64,000 nucleotides of DNA from Colletotrichum lupini (Eukaryota; Ascomycota; Sordariomycetes; Glomerellales; Glomerellaceae): NCBI RefSeq assembly GCF_023278565.1, contig NC_064678.1, positions 4,774,001-4,838,000 on the forward strand, in the 5' to 3' direction. The notes beneath the pieces were generated by a model, which saw only the letters and a program-made list of their open reading frames with translations, was not told the origin of the DNA and made no database searches. The position numbers and the translations under genes are program-made. This document shows positions 35,701 through 46,567 of the stretch, piece after piece (position 1 is the first letter of the stretch; each line of letters begins with the position of its first letter).

Positions 35701-38700
35701 GCATCGATGCCACGCTCCACCAGCCAGTCGACGGTGGCCTGGGCCTCTGGCTTGTCAGCACCAGAGCGAGAAAGGAAGGCAAGCTTGGTAGCTCCCTTGC
35801 GAACCATCCATTGTGCGAGGGTTCGTCCAAGACCGCCGAGACCACCGACAAGGAGGTAGGTCTTCTCGGAGCTGAAGAGCATGGTGTTGCGGAAGCTAGT
35901 AGGCATGACGGGAACCATATCATCCTTGGAAGGGCACAGGACAATCTTGCCGGCGTGCTTGCCCATCTGCAAAAGACGGAAACCCTTGATGACATCCTGG
36001 TAAGAAACCTCGAGGATTGCAGGCAGCTTGATCTCTCCCTTGTTCACCAACTCGCAGCACTCGCTGAAGACGCGAGCGCCAAGTGACTTGTTCCTCTCGA
36101 ACATGGTGATTAGATCCACCGAGGCAAACATGACGTTCTTGCGGTAGGGAGACATGTCGAGCTTGGTGTTCTCGTGAATGTCACGCTTTCCGATCTCAAT
36201 GAAGCGACCGAAAGCGTTGAGGCAGCCCCAAGTCTCCTTAAGAAGGTTGCCTGCGAGGGAGTTGAGGACGACATCAACACCCTTGCCATCCGTGGCGCGC
36301 ATGACACCGGCTGCGAATGTGTCGTCACGGGAAGAGAACATGCAGTCCTCGCTGATGCCGTAGACTTCCTTCATGAGCTGGCGTTTGGCAGGGGATCCGA
36401 CCGTGACGAGGACGCGGGCGCCCACGCGCTGGGCAATTTGAACAGCCATCTGTCCGACACCTCCAGCGGCGGCGTGGATGAGGACGGTCTCACCCTTCTG
36501 AAGACGAGCGGTGTCGAGAAGGGAGTAGTATGCGGTAGTGAGAATGCAAGGCAGAGCAGCGGCATCGGTGAAAGACATGTTGGCATCGATCTTGTGGCAG
36601 AGAGTGGCGGGGTTGCGGCAAATGGCGCGGTGGGCGCCCTGGCCAGGTCTCCAGGCGACCACACGGTCACCGACGTTGTAGTCCTTGACTTCGGAGCCGA
36701 CGCGCAAGACGATACCGGCGCACTCATCACCAAGCTTGTAGTCGTCGATGATACCGAGAGACGCAGCAAGATCACGGAAGTTGATGGCAGATGCCTTGAC
36801 CTCAATCTCAAGCTCATCAGCAGCGAGCTCGGTGTCAATAATCTCCTCGTCTTCGGCAAAGTGAAGCGTGTCCAAAAGACCGACCTTGCCAAAGGTCAGC
36901 TTGAGAGGCCGACGCTCGCCGAAAGCCTCCAAGCGAGGCTCACGAGCAGGTCCATTGCGAAGCTTGGAGTTGCGACCATCGTCGGCTTCGACACGAGGGA
37001 TGTAGACAACCCCGTTGCGCTCTGCAAGCTCATCCTCGGTCAAGCTAGCGTCAAGTGCACGAAGGATGTTCGAGGCGACAGTCTCGGCAGCGGTGTTCTT
37101 GCCGAAGTCGAAGGTGACGTTGCGAGAAGAGTCGTTTTCGCTGCGAGCAGTGCGGACAAGACCAATGACCATGGCAAGATCGGGTCTCTCGGACTCGAAG
37201 GTAGCACCTTCAAGGGGCCAGATGATATTCTTCTGGATGGCTCCCAGAAGGGCCTGAACACCTGAGAACATCGACTCATTGTCAATGATCTCGTCGAGTG
37301 TGGCCAGAACAACAACATCATCAGCCACCGCAGACAGACCAGCTTCGGCAATCTCGGGGAAGGTGCTCGTGATAATGCGGCCGCCGAAAGCAGACTCGAA
37401 AGCGTTGTAGATGGTCAGCGCACGAGGAGAGACGTCACCAGAGGGCATGACGACTGAGATGGGACCAGTCAGGGGCGCCGCGGTCTTCTTCTTCTGCAGA
37501 GCGGTGCAGATCGGGCTAGAGAAGACCTCGGAAAGGTCGGCAGCAACCGATCCCTTCTGGCCATCAAAGATGATGCAACCGGTGTCTTTCATAAAAGGAA
37601 CAGCGTTGATTGAGCCGGTCTCGCTGACGATCACGAGATCGTAGCTATCGGGCTGGGGCTCGACAATGTTTACGAGGTTGTTCGTGTTGTTGGACAGGGT
37701 CTCAAACTCCTCGCCGAGCTTCGCACCGTTGAGAGACCACACATCCATGTTGTGGAATCTGCGGCGCTCACTCTTGGTGCCGCCAAGGGCGGAGAGAACA
37801 TGCTTCGACTTCTCGACATCCGAGGTGATGTGAAGAATCTTGCTGTCAGGGTACTGGTGGGCAAAGATATCGACAATATCGCTGAGGCTCTTGCCCTTTG
37901 CGTTGCCGAGCAAGTCAAAGCAAGGTTGCCATCTCTGTTGGTAGAAGAGGGTGCGAGGGCCGCTGCCCTCTGGCATCTCGCGGCCGAGGGAAGTGACCTC
38001 AAGACCACCAATCTCCATCATCAGCTGACCGCTTGCGTTCTGCATGATCATGTCGTTAATTGCCACACGGGGAGACGGAAGCTGGGTGAAAGACGCGACC
38101 TGGAAGCTCTTAGCCTCAGTGGATTGAGCCCACGAGAAGAACTGGCCAGAGATCTTCAAGGTTCTGAAGAAGGAGGGCACATAGGGCTCATCGAGAGGGC
38201 GACCGAGGCGAGACTCAATGGCGTTGAAGATGACGTGGAAGAAAGCATCGAGAAGGGTCGGGTGGACAACAGTCTCGTCACCTCGCTCCTGGGGAAGAGC
38301 GCTTGGGTCGAACTTGAGGTCGCTCAGGGCAAAACCTGGGCCTGATTCAACAGAACCGCTCAAAAGACGGAACTTCTCGCCGTACTCGAGACCGAGACCG
38401 GCAAGCTGGTTGTAGAATTGGCCGCTGGTGACGGATCGATTGGTCTTCTTGAGCAGCTCGCCGAGGTTGACCGAGCCAGAAACAGGCTCAGGAACAGGGG
38501 CCGGCTCTCCCTTCTCGGCGCTGATAAGACCGTGGCAGTGCTGAGTGCAGTTGCTGTTCTCGTCATACGAGTAGCAGGCAAACTCGTACCAGGTCTCCGA
38601 GTGGCTCTTGGCTGAAAGCGTAACAGGCTTCAGCTCCAGCAAGATCTCGACGCCATCATCGGTCTCGGGGAGAAGAAGGGCGTTCTTGATGACGATATCC

Positions 38701-41700
38701 TTGACAAAGATCATCTTGGCGCTCTCGACCTCATCAACACGAAGAGCAGCCTCAATAGCCATGCTGATGTAACCAGCACCAGGGAAGACAACCTTGCCAT
38801 CAACAACGTGCTCCTGGAGCCAGGGAAGCTCCTTCAGACGCAGGTAGTTTCTCCACTTGGGGTTCTTGGCGATAGAACCAGGGATGATGTGACCGAGAAG
38901 GCTGTGGCGGTACTTGCGAAGACGGTGCTCTTTGAGGTAGCGGGTTTCGGTCCAGTATCTGCGGTGGTCCCAGGTGTAGGTCGGGAGGTCGTTGAGCTTG
39001 GATCCGGTGTCAACCTTGACAAGACTGCCATCCGCTCCCAGGCTCAAGTTCTGGTTGGCGGCAATGAGATCGACAGGGTAACCGAGAGAGAACAATGTAC
39101 CGGCAAGGTTGAGCAGTCCTTCGAAGTCGGGAACACCACGAGTCAGCGAGCCGATGTAAGGCAGGTCAAGCTTCAGAGACTGAGTGGTCTGGCGAGCAGG
39201 GCCCTTCAGGGCAGGGTGAGGGCCAAGCTCAATCAGGACGTCAACATTTTGCTCATCTTCCTCGTCGAGAAGAATGCCGGTGAGAGCGTCAGAGAAGCGG
39301 ACAGCGTTGGTCATGTTAGTGGCCCAGTACTTGGGTCCCATTGACTCGTAGTCAGCCAGGCGAGAGGTGACACTGGAGAACATGCGGCAAGTAGGCTTCT
39401 GGGTAGTGAAGGTCTTGCAGTTCTTGAGCGCGTTCTCGTATGCACCGGCCAAGGCGTTCATGTGGTGGCTGTGGAAGGCCTGCTTGACGATAAGCTGCCG
39501 GACGAAGACCTTCTTCTCGGTAAGGCTGTCCTTGAGCTCGAGAATAGCATCCTCGTCACCACTGATCGTCATCGTGCTTGGGGAGTTGACAGCGGCGATG
39601 CAAAGGCGACCCTTGTAGGGCTTGAGCTCCTCGAGAGCCTTGGCCTCAGTGAGGCCGACAGCCATCATACCACCAGGCTTGCCGTTCTCATTGGGGGCGG
39701 ACATGTAGCGACCGCGGTAGTAGGCGGCAATGAGGGCGTTCTCAAAGGTCAAGATACCGGCAGCAGCGGCAGCGGCCATCTCACCCGAGGAGTGACCAAC
39801 GACAGCGGAGGGAGTGATGCCCCAGGCCTTAAGAACTTCGAGCAAGGCGAGCTGCAGTGCAGTGCAGATGGTCTGAGAGTAGAGAGTCTCGCCAAGAAGA
39901 GTAGTCTCCTTGGTCTTGCAGAGTTCCTCGAGGATGGACCACTCGGGCCTGTCGGGGAGCGCCTGAAGAATGCTGTCGCAGCGCTTCAGGCTCTGGCGGA
40001 ACAGGGGGCTCTCCTCGATCAATTGGCGACCCATGGCAAACCACTGGGCACCCTGGCCGGTGAAGATGAAGCCAAGTCTGGGGGAGGACTTGTTGGCCAG
40101 AGTCCACTTGGCGGCAGGGCGGGCAATGGTCAACTGCTCGGCTAGTGATGCTGAATCATTGGCAACAACGAAAGAACGCTGGCCGTGAAGAGTGCGGCGC
40201 GTGGCCAGACTGTAGCAAAGGTCGGCGACGTTGACATCTCCCTGCTCAAGGTACTTCTTCAGTGTCTCCTCGGTGAGCTCACCAGCCTTAGCGGAGTGAG
40301 AGGTAAGCGGAACGAGGTACGGGCGAGCGTGGACACCGTTCTCGATGGCCGTGACAGAGCGGGTCTTGGGGGCAGCGTTCTTCTTGTACTCTTCCAAGAC
40401 AACGTGTCCATTGGTACCACCATAGCCGAAAGAGTTGATTGAGGCTCTTCGGGCAATACCCTCTGGCACCTCCCAAGGAGTCATCTGGGTAGGAACAGCG
40501 ATCTTCCAGTCATCGAACATGATCTTCGGGTTCGGGTTGTTGAAGTGCATGTTAGGGGGGATCTGTCCGTTCTCAAGCGCAAGAGTAGTCTTGATCAGGC
40601 CTGCAAGACCTGAGGCACCCTCAAGGTGACCAATGTTGGTCTTGACGGAGCCGACGTACAAAGGGTTGCTGCGGCCGGGGGAGAAGACTGCTCCGATGGC
40701 ACGGGTCTCGATCGGGTCACCTGCGGCAGTGCCGGTACCGTGTGCCTCGAAGTATTGTGTGTGCAGCGGGTTGAGACCGGCCTGCTCGTAGGTAGAACGA
40801 ATGAGGTCCTCCTGGGCAACACTGTTGGGCAAAGTGATACCGTTCTTTCGGCCGTCGTGGTTGCTTCCAGTAGCTCTCACGATGGCGCGAATGTTGTCGC
40901 CAGCAGTCTCAGCGGCGCTCTGGCGCTTGAGGATGGCTGCGCAGATTCCCTCACCACGGACGTAGCCGCTTCCTGAAGCATCAAAAGCGCGGCAGCGGCC
41001 ATCTGTAGACAGCATGCCAAGGTCCGTCATTGTGATGTAGATGTTGGAGTCAAAGTGGAGAGCAGAGCCAACAACGATGGAGATGTCAGCCTCGCCATTC
41101 TTCAGCGATTGGTTGCTAGGGAAGGAAGCATGTTAGCTGTAGCACGAGAGAGAGCGACACGATCGCGAACGTACCCGAGATGGAAGCAGACAAGAGAAGA
41201 CGAGCAGGCGGTATCAAGAGTGATGGAGGTTCCGTGCAAGTTGTAGAAGTACGAGATTCTGTTGGACAGAATGGCGTTACCGGTACCAGTGGCGTGGTAC
41301 ATGGGGTAGTTCGCCGTCAAGTCCTTGCCAGTCATGGAAAGATAGTCGTTGGTGAAGCTACCGCAGAAGACAGAAGTCTGAGAGCCGCTAATGTCCTGAA
41401 GAGTAATACCAGCGTTCTCCAAGGCCTCGTAGACGACCTCGAGCAACAGACGTTGCTGAGGGTCCATGGCATCGGCTTCCTTTCCAGAAATGCCGAAGAA
41501 GGAGTTGTCGAATTCAGCAATATCCTGCTCAAGGAAGTAGCCGAAGCGAGCGTTCGTCTAGAATCAATGCGTTAGTCTACAGATGTTGCGTCTTGTCTGA
41601 AGTCATCAACTCACGGTTCCCTTGCGGGTGCCATCAGGGTGGTCTGCGAACAGTGTTAGTCTCTGTGAATTGGTCCAGAGAGGATCAAGACACTCACAGT

Positions 41701-41863
41701 AGTTGTCTACGTTGAAGCGGTCCTCGGGCATCTTGCGCTGGACATCTCGCTGAGCGGCAATGTGGTCCCAGAGCTTGCTGGGGTTGGAAGCGCCAGGGAC
41801 TCGGCAAGCAAGGCCGACGATGACGGTGGGGTCATTCTCAGTGGCGTTGACTCGGGCAGACAT
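29702..41863 (-). CDS. hybrid PKS-NRPS, KS-AT-DH-ER-KR-ACP-C-A-PCP-R*
   Basis: Ten exons: 41863-41698, 41643-41615, 41557-41175, 41115-34311, 34259-33519, 33465-33127, 33057-32599, 32547-32135, 32077-31482 and 31428-29702 (3,885 residues). KS has Cys183 (DTACSSSL), His318 and His355; AT has GHSSGE (Ser636); DH has His962 ([10 protein letters not shown]) and Asp1149. No methyltransferase motif is seen in 1240-1590. ER keeps HAAAGGVGQ (about 1740); KR has GGLGGLG (1950-1956), Ser2075 and Tyr2088; ACP Ser is 2262 (GLDS). C has HHISID (2484-2489); A has [11 protein letters not shown] (2973-2983), Asp3018, NTWSPSE and GGKVDR; PCP Ser is 3399. The terminal SDR-like domain has TGGESFIG (3487-3494) and Tyr3666 with Arg3670 where Lys is expected. 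Inferred product: an unmethylated reduced polyketide joined to one amino acid and released as a tetramic acid. No P450, transporter or trans-ER gene lies beside it. Confidence 0.93.
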
Positions 41864-42252
41864 TTTGATCGGTTGCGAAGCTGGAAAAGCTAGATTTAGA
41901 TGAGCTTGGTGTGCTTGGCTGGATTCTTTGGTCTGCTGAGGAAGTGGTCGACAAAGATGATTGTCGATTGTGTTTCGTGATTGAAGGTAATTGGCCAGCT
42001 ATCAGGAAGGGGAAAAGTTGATATCAAGTATCGAGAGTTGAGTTCAGGGACAAGGGAAGAAATGGAATCTTCCGCGAACAAGTAGGATGCTCTGAATCAA
42101 AAGGTAATGGTTGAGGTGAGAGAACCCTGAAACTGGAACTCTGCGATACTTTGCTGGTTGAAGATCATGAAGTGAAGAGTCGAACTGAGTCTATGAGAGA
42201 TGGTGTGTTGAGAGTGATGAGGAAAAGAGATTGAGACGAACTGTAACCCAAG

Positions 42253-42259
42253 CTTATAT
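42253..42259 (-). promoter_or_regulatory. TATA-like element of the PKS-NRPS gene
   Basis: The minus strand reads ATATAAG about 390 bases before the synthase ATG, followed by a pyrimidine- and CA-rich leader. Placement is plausible for a long fungal leader; no other evidence supports the start site. Confidence 0.35.
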
Positions 42260-42400
42260 GTTTGAAGAGAGGATATTGATGCTCCCCTATCGACCATGGA
42301 GCTCCTCTGGATATTGGTGCCTGCCATTGGAGGCATGCAAGGCCGTCTCTGCACGATGGAGCACTTTCGGCTCCTCAGTCAGAGTATCGCGTTGAAGATT

Positions 42401-42457
42401 TCCGAAGTTGTCCGGAGACAGGTTCCGGTCAGTTGTGAGCCTCCGAGTGACTCCGGA
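42401..42457. promoter_or_regulatory. cluster of TCCG/CGGA elements upstream of the synthase
   Basis: TCCG occurs at 42401, 42411, 42424, 42442 and 42452. Two pairs are exactly 10 bases apart, and the copies at 42411 and 42452 are palindromic TCCGGA. CGG triplets are the usual contact of Zn2Cys6 regulators. The cluster lies about 540-595 bases upstream of the synthase start codon. Confidence 0.35.
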
Positions 42458-45400
42458 GGCTACTATTTCGGTGCTCATGATGCAAGTGGAGGCATCGATA
42501 GCCGCGGCGCAGTCTGGTGCATGTTGACGGAGGCATTGCTGGCCGAACCCATGGCAAAAGGATAGGCAACAAACACAAGGGTAAGACGGAACGCAGAAGC
42601 GCGAATGCCAATGTGTAGCGGCAAGACGGAGATGATAGGGCTGACGAATAGACGAGCGTGTATCGCGGAGAGCGCCTCACAGCCGCGCCTTGAATGATAC
42701 AGGACAGCTTCTGCAACGAGTGATTGAAGAAAGACGATGTCCCAAACGGGGGATGGCTTTGAACGAGGTTCGGAGAGGTGGAGAGTTGGGACGGGGCAGC
42801 GTCTGTGTGGATGTCATGCCGCCCATCCTTCCCTTGTCAGATGGTGGCTTTTCAGGGGTTCATCCTACGGTACATACGAGGTACAAGGGCGAAGTCGCTG
42901 AAAGTATCTGCACGATTTGCACAAGTGGAACTGGAAGTTATGCCAAAGGACCTTTGGATTCGCCAATTGAGGAGATTGATTGACGTATGTATAGGATCGG
43001 CGAGGGTCGGTCGAACGAACAGCTCAGGTTCTCAAGCAATGCTGACTGAGGCGGAGACAATCCATGGCGCGTAGAATTAAGAAACTTGGCTTTCCGTTGT
43101 GTCTTGCTCTAGCAGATCTCTTCTTTACACTACAGACGCTGCGGTTGTCAAAGTTGCATTGAGCTTTCGTCCCATCTCGTCTTTGTCTCGTCTGGGTTCG
43201 TGGAACTGGTCTCCCATCTGATTCGCAATCGGGTGGTAACGAATCCCAAGCTCACGGATTTGACCGCCCCGAGTTGAGACATTTGAGTGTTGATTGCCTA
43301 CTGATTCAGCTGTCTCGCCTTGGCCGAGGACATGCAGCGGGTGATGATAGCTGCCAGTCTGACATGATGACTGAGCTGCGAATAGGTACTGCGTGCATTC
43401 TGCGTGCGTAGCCGTACAATACGAGAAGCTGAACGTGAGAGGATGATTTGAGAAGCAGAGCTGCTGGTTGCTTCACTGGCGAGTCTTCGGCTTAGTCACG
43501 GACTCTTGGGGCGCTGTGTTGTGGCTTGCCGCAGTCAGGACGGGATCTGGGATGACCGGGGCTATAAGTGGACCCAGAGTAAGCGGGGAAGGCCTTTGTG
43601 TTCCATTGGCTCGATAAGCGACCCTTGCACGCTCCGAGGTTCCGCTCCAACTAAGTCGACACCCAGGTGCACTTCTTCGTTCCTCACCCCTCAGGCAGAA
43701 TCCTTCCCGAACACAGTAAACGATACAGTGTCCCGCACCCAGCACCTTGAGGGGGTTTCTGGGGCGGAGAGGCGGGCAGCGAACACAGCCGGGCCTGTTG
43801 GTGCATCTTCGCAGCATCAACGTCTCATCGCGCCCTGCACCGTCCCGCTGCTCCCAGCAGGCAACAGAATAACCTCAAGTTCCAACTCACGATGAAAGTC
43901 CCGACTCCTGCTGGCACGCATTTTCTCCACTATGCTATTCTCTTGGGTATTCACTGTTTACACGTTTTGCTTCGTTTTGCCTTCTTCGGGACCGAATCCA
44001 CATGGCATCCTAACATGATCAACATCCTCATCCTCTTTTCGTCTGTCCACACCTCCGACCATCATCTCTATTCGGTCTTTGAACACCCAAACTCCGTGAT
44101 CTGTCCCCTGTCAATCAATGTTAACTACTAATTTCTGCTTAGAATCCCACAACTTGGTCATCAGTTGATACCGACAAGACCTGAAACACAACATGACAAT
44201 GTGGGAAATTGCACCGCTTCCGCTGCTGAACGCAGTCCCCTGTGAGGGAATTCCACCTGCAGGCCAAGCCGAGGCGACATAGCAGCATGTCATCTCAGCC
44301 CTGTGCTGTGTATCGAATTACCGCATACACTGCGTCTATGGCTTTTGTGTCTCTCGCACTCGTCCCGCATGGCACTGCATTGGCCGCCGTTGCTACCTTG
44401 CTACCTACATCGTGTACCCGTTCTCCAGACCCATAAGGCAGCCAGCGTCGAGTGTCTCTCTCAAGCCACTACGCCGCCGAGGTCATGGTCGCAGAAGAAG
44501 CCTTCCGCGCTTACATCGGAGTGCAGATACCTCGATTCAGGGCGTACATCTTGAGACAGGGCAGGTATCTCCCCTGCTCTGTGTGATGCTTCCTTCGCCT
44601 TCGACGATCTTTCCATTTCGAGGTCAGACCAGACTAGTCCTGCCACACCTCTCGACAGCTACGGAGACCCTGGCGCTTCCTGACTGGCATGGCACCACCT
44701 CACGGTTATAGCTTTGGTGAGGAATGGTGCTTCTCGTTTTGGATCACCGCTCAGATTCTATCCGGGGTTCCGCCTGCTCAGTCATCCTTCCGTAACTTCA
44801 AATCTCCTCTTTGTTGGTGATGCTTTCCAAGGTAAGTACTTTGAAATCACGCTCTGCTAGAGCAGTAGGTCGAGTATCTTACTGGGGTCCTTCCTTTCAA
44901 CGGACCGATATCGATGGCTTCATCCTTCCGTCCGCTGGAAGACTCAATCAGCAGCTTGGGAGCGAACCTAATGTGCGCCTCTTGGAGATTTTCCCGCTGT
45001 GCCTCTTCCTTCGTATCAACAACACATCACCGTCTACCAGCAGTCAATCGCCATCTTCCCATCCGTTTCGGGTATGCTTAACCCACAATTCGCTTTGCCA
45101 TGGCTCGCCATCCGTCTCTAACCTTTGGTGCCAGCTCCATAAGTCTCCTCGTGGGCTATTTTCTTTACACTCGCGGTCCTCGCGTAGCTACCGTGCCTCG
45201 AACTCATCACCGCCGCACCTATTTGCGTCCACCACCAACCAGGGTCTATATAGCTTCGCCACTGTTTACCGGGCCCTTACAACATCGAATCAAATCCTCA
45301 GATCGGGGCTTTTCTGCGGCAGGATCTCTGCTGCAGTGTTTCACGTCCGCGAAAATGGCGAGCCATCGTTCCAATGTCCTTGGCCGACCGGTCAACGATC

Positions 45401-45498
45401 AAGTCCAATACAGCTTCATCCCACACCACCCTATCAAATTCGGCCCCGGTCTGCACCTGAGCATCCAGTCGTCCTTTCCATTCTATATCCACCGGAAG

Positions 45499-46567
45499 AT
45501 GCATCACGTCGCTTTCTTTGGAGCAACGGGGTACACCGTGTTCAGATGTCTGATGCATGCTCTTCGGGATACGTCAATATTCTGTCATGTGTGTAAGTGA
45601 CGGATATACCTCTCAAGTCTACACGCGACATAGCATGCCCAAATTCCGTCTTTTCTTGAGGCTCTAATGCCCTACGCTCCCCTCTTGTGGATGCTTAGAG
45701 TTGACTGCTTCAGATGTCAGGTGCAAGGCAAGTCTCCTGGAGATGTTTGACGACGCGGATGACTTTCAAACGGAATACCTTGGCCGCATGACAGTTGTCA
45801 CAGCAGACTTGACCCCAGAAACTGCAGCTGAAGCCCTGTTCCCGGAGGATCTTCAAGGAGAGCCCGTACACACAGTTGTCTACGGCATTGGGGGCTTCAG
45901 GACTTAGGAGATCTCAGCAGGGGAGGGCGACAAGTGCGACGTCTACATCAGCGAAGCAGGCATTTGTCATATATTCGACGCCTTGCGCATGCGCTTCGCC
46001 GCATCTCCGCCGAAACGCAAACCGCGCCTCATTAGCGTCGGTTCTCTTTCCATTGACGAGCAGATCGATGATACTTCCGACCAGCTGGCAACGGAAGTAA
46101 GACCTCTTTACTTATGGTTCATGGGGATGGTCAGTGAGGAAGTTCACGACAACGAGATATTTCTCCGGGAGCTGCCTTACGGCAGTGAAGGTAGTGATAC
46201 CAGCAGCTATGATTCGTCCAGCGAGTGCGACCCAAGCAGCAGTCTGCACAGCAGTATGAGCAGCTTTTTATCTCGAGACTGGGACCAGCCCAAGGTAAAC
46301 TTTCCACCCAGGACGCCATATGACGACAAGATTGAAATGGAGTATTCAATCAGCGATAAATGCAACAAGGAACTCTACAGTTCCAGTCTGATTGTGAGGC
46401 CGACCTTACTTACATACACCAAGCCATGTGGAGTTGAGGCGGTACGAGTTGGCCGGGAGGGAAACCCGCAGTCAGGCTGGACAATCAGCAGATTTGACGC
46501 TGGCCATTGGCTGTACCACTATGGTATTTGCGGCAGTTTGCAAGGCATTGCTACCATTACAACGTAG
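45499..46567 (+). pseudogene. NAD(P)-binding (NmrA/SDR-like) gene with an in-frame stop
   Basis: Exon 1 (45499-45592) encodes MHHVAFFGATGYTV, a Rossmann glycine loop. A GTAAGT intron leads to exon 2 from 45714, which stays in one frame to a stop at 46565-46567 except for a TAG at 45905-45907, just after HTVVYGIGGF (strand 4 of the fold). Downstream sequence still looks like the family: PRLISVGSLS, SSLIVRPTLLT and NPQSGWTISRFDAGHWL match the fungal NAD(P)-binding proteins with a VRP-LT motif. A Ser-rich insert (about 46185-46275) is unusual. Phases of the two exons fit, so the simplest reading is a gene killed by one nonsense change. The alternative is a 42-base intron removing the stop (GT at 45866, AG at 45907), which is shorter than the introns seen elsewhere here. 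Confidence 0.5.

Larger units (their letters stand above)
41864..45498. other. synthase promoter region and gene-poor DNA
   Basis: About 3.6 kb without a supported gene. It contains a TATA-like element and a TCCG cluster upstream of the synthase, given separately. A 261-residue frame at 44811-45596 has Ser-rich low-complexity content and no domain, and is not called. Confidence 0.5.

Noticed and set aside
36174..37265. 363-residue frame antisense to the synthase ER region
   Set aside because: Shadow of the real reading frame caused by codon bias; no domain.
44811..45596. 261-residue plus-strand frame before the NAD(P)-binding pseudogene
   Set aside because: Ser/Pro-rich, no domain, and overlaps in another frame the better supported exon starting at 45499.
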